Source: Yponomeuta sedellus (taxonomy: Eukaryota; Arthropoda; Insecta; Lepidoptera; Yponomeutidae). Taken from it: a DNA stretch of 64,000 nt. Shown here piece by piece: positions 32,401 through 40,912 of this stretch. The position numbers and the translations under genes are program-made. Under the pieces are notes generated by a model that was not told the origin of the DNA, ran no database searches, and was given only the letters and a program-made list of their open reading frames with translations. The stretch's first letter is position 1, and every line of letters starts with the position of its first letter. Where the stretch lies: NCBI GenBank assembly GCA_934045075.1, contig OW203732.1, forward strand, positions 7,589,001-7,653,000, in the 5' to 3' direction.

Positions 32401-35400
32401 TCTGTAGGCGTGCCATAAATGAATAAACACTAAATAAATACCTTTGATGTGTAAGTGTATATAATTATATTATGACTTACACATGATTCTAATTGGTTAA
32501 GAATGATAACACTTTCACGCTATAAAACAAAATATTAAGTAATAAAAATCTGTTTCAATCACCATACTGGTGAGATTTGATTAGGTGTTATTAACTTTTT
32601 CTTTTACGGAACCTATATTATGTCCCACTGCAGGGCACAGGCCTTCTTTCAGGAAGAGAGAATACTATGAGCTTAATTACCACGCGTAAGCACCGCGGAT
32701 TCGAATCCCGGCATGTACCAATGACTTTGTTTTCTAAGTTATGTTCATTTGTAAATTCATTTGTAAGACCGATAATACTAAATGTCTACAGCGCATGCTT
32801 TAGCTAAGTTGTGAAGTAAGCACGAGACACGAAGGATCCTGCCGCGGCGAGGCCGAAGGCCGAGCTCCGTCCAGGCCGAGGCCGAAGGCCGAGACCATAC
32901 ATGTTCCCACGCAACAATTCACTACAATAAGTGTCTAGCGAGGCCCTAGGCCGAGCGCCGCGGAGAGCGCAGCTCGGAGCGGCTGGGGGTTGGCGCGCGT
33001 AAGCGCGCAGGGGGCTCGCCCCCTAGTTCCTTATATAAGATTCCATGTCAATGCTGTTGGTTTACGATAGATCTCTAAACAAATAACTTAGGAAAAATAA
33101 AAAAATAGTTTTTTTTAGAACTGTATGGATCGTGCTTACCCCAGCGTATTGGATACTTGGAATTCAATGGGGCTCGACATAGCTTTTTAGGAGCAGGCCA
33201 CCGTGAAAAAAACAATCCAAAACACGCCCATTCTGTCTCACTTTGCAAATATCTGCATCCAGGCCATACTCTACACGATACACAGAAGAAACAAGTTGTG
33301 TTTACCTACCACCGAATTTTTCACCGCAACCCGTGTAGGTACCTAGTGCCTAGATAACTCCCCCACAAAAGAAAGAATATACGCACCAATAACCTTTTGA
33401 TGTTTTTACTGTCTTGATTTGCGTCATTTTCGGATTATATCAAGACGTAAATACTTTTGGTTGCAGTTATTTCTGGGTAAATTATTCGATCATCGATTCT
33501 TTATTCAATAAGCCAGAGTCATAAATTCACCACTGTATCTCCCATCAATCGAATGTTTCTGCGTAGAATACAGAGCATCTTTATGAATTCTGCGTTGGAT
33601 TTTATGTTCATCGAGTCGATAAAATTTATTACATGCCTTTGCTATGTTATTTAAATAGGTCTTGGTATTTCAAATCACACCAAGATTAATTATCATCAAC
33701 CCATTATTTCCCCACCGAGGGGCACAAGTCTCTTCCCATACTCCACCACGGGGGCCAAGTCCGGATTGGTGGAGGCTTGCAGACTAGTGACCTTAAGGCC
33801 TGACTCGGCTTAACGACTGCCATCTATCGACAGCAGCCGGCACCAAGTGTTTAACGTGCCTTGCGAAGCATGGAACCGCTCGGAAAAATGCCACTAGCAT
33901 TAGTCATAGACGGTCACCCATCCATGCACTGAACTCGCCCTAGTAGCTTAACCTTTGTGATCGTTTAAAATCACTCAGGCAGCCGGGTAAAGATTACGAG
34001 TATATCGCGACTTAGAAGTGAAACAGTTTTTAAGGTTCCGTACTGAAAGTGTCAATAATCCATTTTAAGCTGATGGTATAGCTAGATTTTGCGGCCGCCG
34101 CTGTCTATCAGTCTGAGGCGACTCTGCATTACGGCGTATCACGGCGATGTATCGTCAATTCTCCGATAGTGTATGGAGCATGGGGTTACTCTTTTGGTAT
34201 TAAAAGACGGTTCAAAGGACAATAAAATCGTATTAGGGTTCTTACTGGGGCTATTTGTCTAGATGGTTAGTAAACCACCGTTTAAACTCTGATTGTAATA
34301 CCATTTCCTTTGACATATATAAGATATGTATGTATGTAAAATATTTTTGTAAAAAAGCCATCAAATATATAAGAAAAATAATGAATAAACGACGTAAGAT
34401 GTAGAAATGGAAATAAACTAAATTTTTCAGCACAATAGCTCTACAATCACGTAAGTCATACTGTATGGCAACAAAATTCATAAAAATTCAAACTGTTTTA
34501 TAAATACGAAATTCTCACAGATAAAATGTATTATACTTTGAAGGACTTTATTAAATGGTCCAATGATCTCAAGTTATTTAGGTTAAGTTAATTTTAAGCT
34601 AAACATTTTCTTCTGTTGTTATACTGTTCAAAGGATCATGTACATATTTTTGTGTTACTTTCTAATTTAGATAACAAGCAGGCTTGATCTAATGCTAGTG
34701 CATCCATCCGTTTCAGCCTATTGCAGTCCACTGCTGGACAAAAGCCTCCCCTAGGACCTGAATTAAAGAACTTGTAATACAAATAATGTATGTGGTATTC
34801 CACTAGCAGTTGGTTCATACTGAAAGTTAAATATGTAAGCCCGCATATGAACTGGCTTAGGTACATAACAGCGAAACTTCTAACCAATTCATAAATCCTT
34901 GATGAGACTATAAGAATCTAAAATTCTCTTCCTATATTACAGATTGTTCCGCACTTATCCAGAAACGAAGGAGTTCTTCAAGATGATCCGCAAGGTGTCC
35001 GAAGACGAGTACGAGCTGAACCCACAATTTAAGGCGCACGTGATCAACCTCATGTCGTCCATCAATCAGGCCGTCGTCAACCTCAACGAGCCTGAGGTGG
35101 TCATCGTGATGATGCACAAACTAGGGGAGTCCCATAAGAAAAGACATATTCAGGAAAAGGATTTCGAGGTAAGAAAAATTCGTCTTTGGATAGGTTTTAG
35201 CAAACCAAAACCAGAATCTGGTGACCATCAGCCAAGTTGCGAGACAACAACGATAGGACACAGCAGGAAAGTCCTGGAGAAGAACAGTGCAGAATGAAAG
35301 GGACTGGCGCATGCAGTTAGACACCCTTGTCTAACAATGAATATGACGCTGAAGATGTTGATAATGTCTGTTCTACATCTAATGAATCTCAAGAGTGAGA

Positions 35401-35904
35401 CGTCACTGTTCTGACAACATTTACCCCCAACTGCATAGAGTATATAAAAGTGGGCTCGCCAGTCCCGTCCCGATCATCCTTTTTAATTATCATGTTGTAT
35501 CATTTGTGATATAAGAAGCTCTATGTTACGTCTTCTTCTTTATATACGTAAGAGGAAGCGATCAAATCGGCTATCTCGTCCACCGAACCTACATAGAGTC
35601 TCAACTTTTTATACTGCTGGCTGGGAGTTGAAAGATAACTTGTTTAAACAACTTACGTAATTTACTAATAAAAGACTTATGATAATGTCTTAGATATCGC
35701 TCCATAAATTATCACCGCAATACTTATTCAAATATTTTCTCTTTCTGTCTCTTTTAGGCACTGAAGAACGTGATCGTGACCATGTTTATCGAGTTGCTAC
35801 ACATGGACGAAGTCACCCTCGGTTCGTGGGCGAAAACTGTGGAATTCTGGTACAAGGCCATCTTCGAGGTTCTCAACAAGAGTGCGAGCGAAGAAACCCG
35901 GTAA
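20263..35904 (+). CDS. glob1: Globin gene 1 (three coding exons; 175 aa)
   Basis: Encodes an intracellular, haem-binding globin for oxygen binding or related chemistry. Coding exons: 20263-20417, 34943-35168 and 35758-35904, all with GT-AG borders. The intron phases place the first intron inside Arg52 and the second after Glu127. Key residues: Trp35 in helix A (QRSWAP), Pro58 (C2), Phe64 (CD1, in ETKEFFKMI), His84 (distal E7, in FKAHVINLM) and His116 (proximal F8, in LGESHKKR). The E7-F8 spacing of 32 equals that of neuroglobin-type chains. An N-terminal extension (MGGWLSYMWWGG) exposes Gly2, so N-myristoylation is possible (inference). Exon 1 is strikingly GC-rich. Intron 1 is about 14.5 kb and full of transposons; intron 2 is 589 bp. 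The paralogue globin 2 lies 6 kb downstream. The family call is strong; orthology to a named glob1 is less certain. Confidence 0.92.
20475..21691 (+). repeat. Tandem array of 309-bp units with tRNA-like cores
   Basis: Four tRNA-like cores start at 20663, 20972, 21281 and 21590, spaced exactly 309 bp. Each 72-bp core has an A-box-like GGCTCAATTGG, a CTGGT/GCCAG anticodon-type stem, B box GGTTCGAATCC (GGTTCAAATCC in the third) and a CGGCATGGGTG acceptor end. Between cores are the tail (TTAGCCTCTAAATAGG, TTAGTGCATTAAAAATAAAA) and body (CATGTGGGTACAGTGATATC, CTAACTGCAAAGTAGGTAGT). Units are nearly identical, so the amplification is recent. The left border is an inverted tail plus a truncated inverted core. 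The array lies 58 bp into globin 1 intron 1. Confidence 0.9.
21700..24090. other. Intron 1 sequence of globin 1, no recognisable gene
   Basis: Apart from an inverted SINE fragment with a CT microsatellite (about 23440-23530) I see no known repeat or domain. Open frames of 68-101 codons at 23336-24116 have no recognisable motif. Two AAAATGGTCAATTGCTAAAA-like spaced segments near 21830-21970 look like degenerate simple repeats. Confidence 0.5.
24117..24703 (+). repeat. 5S-derived SINE (SINE3-like) plus flank, first copy of a direct duplication
   Basis: The head (TTAGTTAAGCAACGACAG ... CGCGGTCAGGTACTTTATGG, GTGACTATCCCGTG) follows the 5S rRNA internal-promoter order: an AAGC box, a GCGCGGTxAGTACTT-like intermediate element and a GATGGGTGACC-like C box. 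Then come the body (GCTTTGCGAGGCATGTTAAG) and the 3' block shared with 13535-13720. From about 24465 the repeat continues with sequence not seen in the other SINE copies (AGTCATCGTCTTGGGTCAGT to AAACAAAACAATGGGATGAA), which is also present in the second copy. Confidence 0.65.
24704..25116 (+). other. Spacer between the duplicated blocks
   Basis: About 410 bp. It includes an 83-codon open frame (24818-25069) with no domain I recognise. Its 3' part has AAGCGCTCGAAACGCGAGCG just before the second copy; a similar GAAGCGCTCG occurs at 24095 before the first copy, so the duplication may begin about 20 bp further left than marked. Confidence 0.4.
25117..25695 (+). repeat. Second copy of the 5S-derived SINE block
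   Basis: Near-identical to 24117-24703 with a few substitutions and a lost CACGTG-like 6-bp stretch in the CCCCCGTGCACGTGGTGG segment. Identity continues well past the SINE, ending after GGGATGAATGCTGAATTGA. The shared non-SINE flank argues for duplication of a larger block rather than two independent insertions. Confidence 0.65.
25696..27251. other. Intron 1 sequence, no recognisable gene
   Basis: A CGTAGC-rich stretch at about 26010-26110 resembles the block at 6530-6590. A fragment of the CACACAACACAATCA family is at 26297-26330. Open frames at 26401-27218 have no domain. Confidence 0.5.
27252..28468 (+). mobile_element. Unit A of an unfamiliar repeat family inserted in a TATATA tract
   Basis: Starts after TTATATATATATA with AAAGCTGCAATCCGGTATAC, runs through a conserved 5' part (TCATCCATACGTTTTCTC, ATGATGTATGAGAAAGTTGT, CCTATGAAGCCGATTTTTGA), then a GC-rich 153-bp minisatellite (27781-28360) and a GC-rich end. 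The end has two stem-loops, GCGCGCGTAAGCGCGC (28435-28450) and AGGGGGCTCGCCCCCT (28451-28466), and terminates CTAG followed by T. Hairpin plus CTAG-T recalls a Helitron 3' end, but the stem overlaps the CTAG and no Rep/helicase is present, so class is undecided. Confidence 0.6.
27781..28360 (+). repeat. GC-rich minisatellite, 153-bp period, four units
   Basis: Units begin at 27781, 27934, 28086 and 28239. Each is built from short GAGGCCGAAGGCCGAG-type sub-repeats, a CCGCGGAGCGGGCACGAG block and an AT-richer CACAAGTACCAGCGCAAGAG spacer. Because 153 is divisible by three, two plus frames and one minus frame stay open for 158-201 codons. The predicted chains are arginine/alanine/proline-rich with no domain, so I do not call a gene. 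Confidence 0.85.
28469..29965 (+). mobile_element. Unit B of the TATATA-associated repeat family
   Basis: Begins at a second TTATATATATATAAAGCTGC directly after unit A and is almost identical to it through the first 200 bp. It diverges after GGATGAAATTTT, then rejoins at blocks such as GCAAAAAAGTCGGCAGCCAA and GACCCAGGTATATGAGAAAA. Unlike A it carries a 176-bp tandem repeat instead of the 153-bp one, and ends CGGGTGAACGACCCG (a short stem-loop) AGTCA before the third TATATA tract. Confidence 0.6.
29022..29750 (+). repeat. 176-bp tandem repeat within unit B
   Basis: The word CCACCGTTGGAGGCCAAAGG starts at 29198, 29374 and 29550, with a diverged CCACCGACGGAGGCC at 29726, giving an exact 176-bp period. 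A partial earlier unit begins near 29022 (CCATCGATAGAGGC). Each unit has GCCGAGGTGCTGTGGCATTC and TTTCACCCGAAATAGTTATT. Units 2 and 3 are nearly identical. Confidence 0.9.
29966..30222 (+). mobile_element. Unit C, 5' fragment of the same family
   Basis: A third TTATATATATATAAAGCTGC start, matching unit B until CGCCATTTTCGGTT at about 30222 and then unrelated sequence. The matching 3' end appears at 32818-33026, so this may be one copy split by later insertions, or two unrelated fragments. Confidence 0.55.
30441..30918. mobile_element. PIF/Harbinger-type MITE (TTA target duplication)
   Basis: 478 bp bounded by perfect 21-bp inverted repeats starting AGGCCCCAGTACACAATGGC, with TTA directly on both outer sides (30438-30440 and 30919-30921). 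A 3-bp TTA/TWA duplication with GGC-starting ends is characteristic of PIF/Harbinger elements. Internally the left half repeats a GGCCATTGTGTACA motif. No transposase is encoded. The 63-codon frame inside is not a gene. Confidence 0.8.
31499..31900 (+). mobile_element. tRNA-like SINE copy
   Basis: Left edge is an inverted tail and part of an inverted core (TTTCACCCATGCCGGGATTC GAACCCGC). It is joined abruptly to the CACGGGTTAGTGCATTAAAA tail-body junction, then the full body and a complete plus-strand core (31751-31822), then the tail again (TTAGCACGGGTTAGTGCATT). It looks like one-and-a-bit units of the 309-bp organisation and supports a tandem or circular intermediate. Confidence 0.75.
32600..32750 (+). 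repeat. tRNA-derived SINE fragment
   Basis: TATTATGTCCCACTGCAGGG, AGGAAGAGAGAATACTATGA, TTAATTACCACGCGTAAGCA, CCGCGGATTCGAATCCCGGC, then ATGTACCAATGACTTTGTTT, shared with 18905-19060 and 14100-14200. Confidence 0.55.
32818..33026 (+). mobile_element. 3' end fragment of the TATATA-associated family
   Basis: Near-identical to the last 200 bp of unit A, including one GAGGCCGAAGGCCGAG unit, the CATGTTCCCA(C/T)GCAACAATT link, GCGCGCGTAAGCGCGC and AGGGGGCTCGCCCCCTAG, again followed by T. Preservation of both stem-loops up to CTAG confirms this as the true 3' terminus of the family. Confidence 0.7.
33027..34942. other. Distal part of globin 1 intron 1
   Basis: Contains an inverted 5S-derived SINE (33690-33995) and, at 34712-34755, a short GCAGTCCACTGCTGGACAAA repeat fragment. 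The remainder is AT-rich with no recognisable gene. The acceptor of exon 2 is TATATTACAG at 34933-34942. Confidence 0.5.
33690..33995 (-). repeat. 5S-derived SINE (SINE3-like), inverted
   Basis: On the minus strand: GATTTTAAACGATCACAAAG, GTTAAGCTACTAGGGCGAGT, TCAGTGCATGGATGGGTGAC, CGTC. These match the order of the 5S rRNA promoter elements (AAGC box, GGGCG-xGT-x-AGTGC intermediate, GGATGGGTGACCG C box). Then CTAGTGGCATTTTTCCGAGC and the CAATCCGGACTTGGCCCCCG 3' block follow. This copy keeps the 5S-like head best. Confidence 0.65.
34943..35168 (+). CDS. glob1: Globin 1 coding exon 2
   Basis: 226 nt between TTACAG and GTAAGA, encoding the third base of Arg52 to Glu127: the C helix, CD1 Phe64, distal His84, an EF loop with LNEPE, and proximal His116. 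The open frame continues past the donor to 35297 only because the intron start happens to be open. Confidence 0.92.
35758..35904 (+). CDS. glob1: Globin 1 coding exon 3
   Basis: 147 nt after TCTTTTAG, translating as ALKNVIVTMFIELLHMDEVT then LGSWAKTVEFWYKAIFEVLN then KSASEETR and TAA. This is the G and H helix region, including the usual AWxxxxxFW pattern. The downstream AATAAA candidates (36485, 36527) lie inside an inserted transposon, so the polyadenylation site is uncertain. Confidence 0.9.
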   Translation, partial: ALKNVIVTMFIELLHMDEVTLGSWAKTVEFWYKAIFEVLNKSASEETR

Positions 35905-36138
35905 CAGAACCAAAAACTAAGGTAGTCGTAACACACGCTGAAACAAAAACAAAAGTGCCTACCTGGGGTACAGTCGGAGGGCATCACAAACTATACATCT
36001 ATGTATTTTTAGAGTCTCATTGTTCAAACAGAAACCAAGATTCGTTTTGTCCGTCCACCTGATTTTGTTTATTTGATACAAAAACTTTTGGTTTCAAAAA
36101 TTACCTGCTTGTAGTGGCTTCATGGCAAGTTGTGTGTA

Positions 36139-37577
36139 CAGTGTATCCGTTCTTAAATGGCAAAACGAGTAAACAAACCTCACTCGACCACAAAACACGA
36201 ATTCCGGAAGCATCACTCGATGTAGGTTACCACATTTAGTTGTAGACACTAGTTAAGACACAGGGGCATCATATTTTACCGAAAACTGGCTGAATTTGTG
36301 ATTAAAACTATGATTTTTTGCCAAAATTCTAAATACACTGATTTTCTGATCACAGGTTAGCAAAACTACACAGATTAGTTTGTCATTTTTTTTAGTGTTG
36401 GGATGCGGTTGTATGAGGTTAATGAAAGAACGAATGAACGAAATTGCGCTGTTATGTTATTTAAGAAGTGCACAGCACCGGAATAATAAAAATAACAAAA
36501 TAGAGTAGGTATTGCGGTGGGTATTGAATAAAGAATTAAAGTTTGATTGTTTTTTTTACTAAAACTTTGCATGTTAAGCGGGTATTCCATTAGCGAGCCA
36601 CCAGTTTTCTTTACCGCAGTTTTTATTTTCTGCGAGCCAACGGTATAGACCGCAACTACATCACCCCAAAATACGGCGATTTTTTTTTCAAATTTTACTC
36701 TGTGGGTTATACCGTTGATTCTTCCAGCATGCTTGAAATTCTGTCAGTTTTAAAGCGGTATACAAAACTGCCAGTGGACAGCCGAGCCAGCGAGCAAGAA
36801 GTTTTTTTCACGTTGCTGTAGCCACGGTTGCCAGATGAGATTTTCTAAATATCTCCAAGTCATTATACTATTTTTATTTTTTTAATGCACTAACCCGTGC
36901 TAAGGACAATTTTAAAAAAACCTATTTAGAGATTAAAAATTCCATCCAGACTTTACTACAGCCAGATGTCGCTGCCTGTACGTAATACAGAGAATAGTGT
37001 AAAGAGGTTCGAAATTTCACTGATGCCGGTGAGTCGCCCATTAGCTCAGTTGGAAAGAGCGCTGGCACGGATAGCCAGAGGTCGCGGGTTCGAATCCCGG
37101 CATGGGTGGAATTTTTAGCCTCTAAATAGGCTTTTTAAAATCTACAAATCAGTATAAAAAAAACTAAAAATAATATCTTTTGCAGCACAAACCCCCATTT
37201 TAAATGGTCCTTGGTTTAAATGGTAAATGGATCTTTAATGTTCTACACGTTTTTCGATTCTACTTTTCCCCATAACGATCTTAAGAACTCTTTATTGAGG
37301 AGATAGCATTACCGCCAACATTTATTAGCGGAATTTTCTTAATTTTTTTTGTCCCGGTTTGTAGGTATATGGGTCGAGTTCAGTGTAGCAGATGGATTGC
37401 GATACTAATATTACATAATTATTTTGATTATTTTATGACTTAAACTTCATTCATTCCATTCATTCAATAATGAAATCCGTCATTCATTCAGTAATTTCAG
37501 CAACACTATGAAATGTCACAATTTAGTGGTCAGCCATGTTTGTTTACTCGTTTTGCCATTTAAGAACGGATACACTG
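36139..37577. mobile_element. Tc1/mariner-type non-autonomous element
   Basis: 1439 bp with inverted repeats of at least 38 bp starting CAGTGTATCCGTTCTTAAAT and continuing GGCAAAACGAGTAAACAAAC, flanked by TA on both sides (36137-36138 and 37578-37579). The CAGT start and TA duplication are the Tc1/mariner signature. No transposase frame survives. A tRNA-like SINE (36873-37137) is nested inside. Confidence 0.8.
36873..37137 (+). mobile_element. tRNA-like SINE copy, second subfamily, nested
   Basis: Left end is the inverted tail (TTTTTTAATGCACTAACCCG). It jumps to the body and a plus-strand core at 37036-37108 with TTAGCTCAGTTGG (A box) and GGTTCGAATCC (B box). Differences from the 20-21 kb copies (TTAGCTCAGTTGGAAAGAGC, GGTCGCGGG, GGTGGAATTT) define a second subfamily shared with 42471, 46140, 49291 and 61036. 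Confidence 0.75.
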
Positions 37578-37579
37578 TA

Positions 37580-38420
37580 AGTGTTTTGAGACATTAACAA
37601 AAAATAGAACAGATATATTGTAAACTCAGATGGATTGATTAATAAGCGAGAAAACACTGCTGCCAATATACTAACAACAGTGCGTTTGCCTATCCGACAC
37701 ACTTATAAATCATAGCCAGTTATTGCTGTACAATGATACTTATGTTGTACGCTATAAAAGCTCCATCGAACACTTTACGATGGTCGCTCGCTGTAAGTAC
37801 AAAAGCACTTTTGCTTTCGGCTGTAACCGCTTGCTAGTTTATCGATTGCCAGAAGCCAATTTTCAGGTCAGAGCTATTAACTGGCTGGCAGTCTCACTAA
37901 ATTGTCGTTTCTGAGCGCGGAATTTTTACACAAAATATTCTTTGAATATGAATAGATGGATGTTATTGCATAATTTTACATTTAGACATAGGACTAGAAT
38001 TATATTAAATTCGCTAAACTTAGATGTATTTTAATTAAAAAAGCAATGTAGCACAGTTTCGAAAGAACTATCATGCCTGAATTCACAATTGGTGGCCATC
38101 CTTTTCCAAAAAATCGTGTAAATAAATTGTAAATAAATATACATAATGATATTATGTAATGAGGACATTTGAAGGCGATATCTGTAAATAATTTGTAACA
38201 AATTATCTGTGCATTATTCTATTTTACATTTAAATAAATTTTTTATCAAACCCATTCGTACCTACTTTTATTTTAAAAAACCCTTTGCAAATTAAACTAA
38301 CATGATAATGATAATGACTTAAGTACTGATGTAAAACAATGTTTCCCGTGAAACACGGGTTTTTTGCAATATATTATTACGAACACTTATTATTACTGAG
38401 GTTAGCTGGTAGATAATACT
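37580..38420. other. Intergenic, nothing recognisable
   Basis: AT-rich sequence between the Tc1-type element and the hairpin at 38425. The 63-codon open frame 37723-37914 shows no domain. Confidence 0.45.
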
Positions 38421-38424
38421 AAGT

Positions 38425-38497
38425 AGCATTGAGCTCGCCTATGTGCGAAACTTCTATATATTGCATAGAAGTTTCGCACATAGGCGAGCTCAATGCT
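38425..38497. repeat. Perfect hairpin, 33-bp arms, 7-base loop
   Basis: AGCATTGAGCTCGCCTATGT continues GCGAAACTTCTAT, then loop ATATTGC, then the exact reverse complement. The CGAGCTCAATGCT end resembles TATTAAGCTCGCCTTTGTAC, a piece of the ATTTCTTCCAG family seen at 5652, so the palindrome may derive from that repeat. It is of microRNA-precursor size, but perfect pairing is atypical for a microRNA. Confidence 0.9.
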
Positions 38498-38859
38498 GAA
38501 TTTTAATATTAACACAATATCTTTATAAAATGTGTAACAAAATGTCCCATTTCGAAAATAGGAGTTCTGAATGTTTACTTTAGTTTGTTTTGTTTTATAG
38601 TTTATTGGATAACCAGCTCAGGTATACACGAGGCATTTTTATAAAGAATAAGATGAATTAGATTTAAGGCCAATAACAGGTTTTCACTGACAATCAGAAT
38701 AACATTTGGATTTACATAACAAAATTATCTTAATGTAAGTAGTTAACATACTCATAATATTTTTATATTTTACGTACATTTTTCAATTTAAACATATTAT
38801 TCCTTTATATAGGAAAAAGGGTATCGTTCATTGACTGATTTCAATATTTTCTATCCCCG

Positions 38860-38975
38860 AAATAAAGTTAGTATATACTTTATTGACACGAAACATTTAA
38901 CAGGAAATTACATAAGAAAGAACATGTACAAAGGCGAGCTTATCTCTGCAAGAGATTTCTTCCAGCAAACCTTAA
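38860..38975 (+). repeat. ATTTCTTCCAG-family copy
   Basis: GTATATACTTTATTGACACG, AACAGGAAATTACATAAGAA, AGGCGAGCTTATCTCTGCAA, GAGATTTCTTCCAGCAAACC; closely matched at 16265-16365. The 110-codon open frame 38831-39163 runs through it and is not a gene. Confidence 0.6.
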
Positions 38976-39480
38976 CTCCGAATAACTTTTACCACGAGAT
39001 AAACGTCGAAATCGCGGTAAATGTATCAGTTGGTCTACTCGTATACAACATTTTTAGACTCCGTCAAACCATTTTGGTAAATGAAGAGAGATCAGCTAAT
39101 ACGTTGGTTACCACCAAGGAATCAACAAAGCTGGATTTGACCTTGAATAGTGCATTGATATAATTCATTTGCTATATACAGCAAACCTATAGGTACAGAC
39201 AAATAAAGTGATCACGAGTTCATTGATTGCTGAACTTCAACAAAATTTAATCAACAATATCAAATAAGGACTCAGCGTGTAGATAACATAACCAACTAAG
39301 TATAGCACTGAATTAATGGACTGAACCTATCGATCGATTGTATCGATCGTCAAAGAATGCTCGAGGGCAGCCATGCGTGCTGAATCCATTGTTTCGAGAA
39401 TACAGAAAACTACATTATTTCCTAAAGTGAGTTAGCACAGTAGTGATAAAGTGCTAACATTCGCTTTATCTACGCACTTA

Positions 39481-39934
39481 CACCCGTATTCTAAGACGTT
39501 CCTCGAAGTTTTCCTCCACTCCACTCTTGCTCAACCGAGGAAAACAGGATTTTAAAACGTACTAAATTTCCTCCAATCGAGCAAGTTTCCCACTCCAGAC
39601 GAGGAATCAACTGTCAAAGCTAAGGTACCTCGGGACCTAGGTACCTACCTTAAAGCCTCCTCGAGTTAGAAAAAACTTCCGCCTGTCAAAACATTTTTTT
39701 TCTTTTTTATTTATGGGGCAATGACATCGCCATTACCGACATAAAAAACCACAGAGTAAAAAACCAAATTCTCACTCGAGGTAAGTAAACCACAGATTAT
39801 ATTGATTATACTCACTCGAGCAGGTACACTCCAAATACTGACTGGAAATACTAACTGAAGGAAGTGCCTCCACCTCTCCTCGACTCCTCGTATTGAGTCG
39901 AGGAGACTTTGAGGAATGTCTTGGAATACGGGTG
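39481..39934. mobile_element. PIF/Harbinger-type MITE (TTA target duplication)
   Basis: 454 bp with imperfect inverted ends CACCCGTATTCTAAGACGTT / CACCCGTATTCCAAGACATT, flanked by TTA on both sides (39478-39480, 39935-39937). Internal sequence repeats CCTC/GAGG-rich words (CTCGAGTTAG, CTCACTCGAG). No coding capacity: the 93-codon minus frame 39711-39992 crosses its right border. Confidence 0.7.
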
Positions 39935-39990
39935 TTAGTTTTGAAGTAGTTGTAATTATTTTTGAACTAAAACTTTCGTAATCACAACAC

Positions 39991-40080
39991 ATTGTAGACT
40001 TTTAGTCCGGATCTACTTACGAAACCTGGTCGGACTCTTCCGATATAACAACACCCGTAATTAGACTAAAAGTCTACAAT
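39991..40080. repeat. Short inverted repeat, 17-bp arms
   Basis: ATTGTAGACTTTTAGTC at the left and its exact reverse complement at the right, 56 bp apart. The spacer includes ACACCCGTAATTA, echoing the ends of the adjacent MITE. Confidence 0.7.
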
Positions 40081-40094
40081 AGTTGTAATTATGT

Positions 40095-40330
40095 TAGTAG
40101 TAACTTCCACACAAAACAATCGCTTTTCCCCCCAAACTAGGATAGACCGAACGAAAGTTGTTCACCAAAGAAGTCTGCTTTGGTGAACAGACAAGGACAT
40201 CACAAACACGGAAAACCACCCAGACCGAGGCCATTTGTACTAATTTAGTACGGCAGCCTCCAGTGAGGACCCACGACCAATGTTTCAGTAGTCAAGCGTG
40301 TTAACCGCTAGACCATCGAGCCAGTCAAAT
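40095..40330 (-). repeat. tRNA-derived SINE, inverted
   Basis: On the minus strand the head reads GACTGGCTCGATGGTCTAGC, GGTTAACACGCTTGACTACT, then GGTCGTGGGTCCTCACTGG, a tRNA-like A box (TGGTCTAGCGG) and a weakened B box. The body (CCACCCAGACCGAGGCCATT on plus) is shared with 11500-11630 and 14450-14600. Confidence 0.6.
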
Positions 40331-40912
40331 GCTAGGTGTTACGAAGATAATACAGACGTACGTATCTAGACATTTAATCTAGGTCATATTAATTAGCATT
40401 ATGATGAGCATTAACTAGCTTGATCTCCACAACGCACGTCACGAATACTTATACAATTTGTAACATACATAAATGCGTCTTAACTTTGTAGGCAACCTTC
40501 TTTGTGATCTTCCGTTGTAAGGAGCTACTTTGATAGAGTGGAGCAGATAGCAAAGATGGTTGTGTCTAAAGCTTCTTGTGGATCTCAAGCGTTGACGATT
40601 TGCTTATGAAACTGACATACTGGAAGCTATCGCTCTAATCGATAAGTCTAATCGATAATTGTGTAACATTACTATCTATCTGTTTATCTTTTTAAGTAGG
40701 TAAAAACTTGCTAAGTATTTTAGATTATTTTAGCCCTGTGCTACAGAACAGCTGTTGCAGCGGAAGAATAGTATATTTCATTACAAGTGCGGAAAGGCTG
40801 TCATTGCAAAGAGTTCCGACAAATGTCGACCCGAGCCGAGGCGCAGCCGAAGGCGAGGGTTGACAGTCGGAACAAGTTGCAATGACGGTTCCGCACGTGT
40901 ACTGAACGACTA

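Noticed and set aside
35169..35297. Extension of globin exon 2 to 35297
   Set aside because: A consensus donor GTAAGA follows Glu127 and the paralogue has the same exon length; the extension is unlike globin.
38425..38497. MicroRNA gene
   Set aside because: Perfect pairing, similarity of the arm to an interspersed repeat and no conserved seed family argue against a canonical microRNA.
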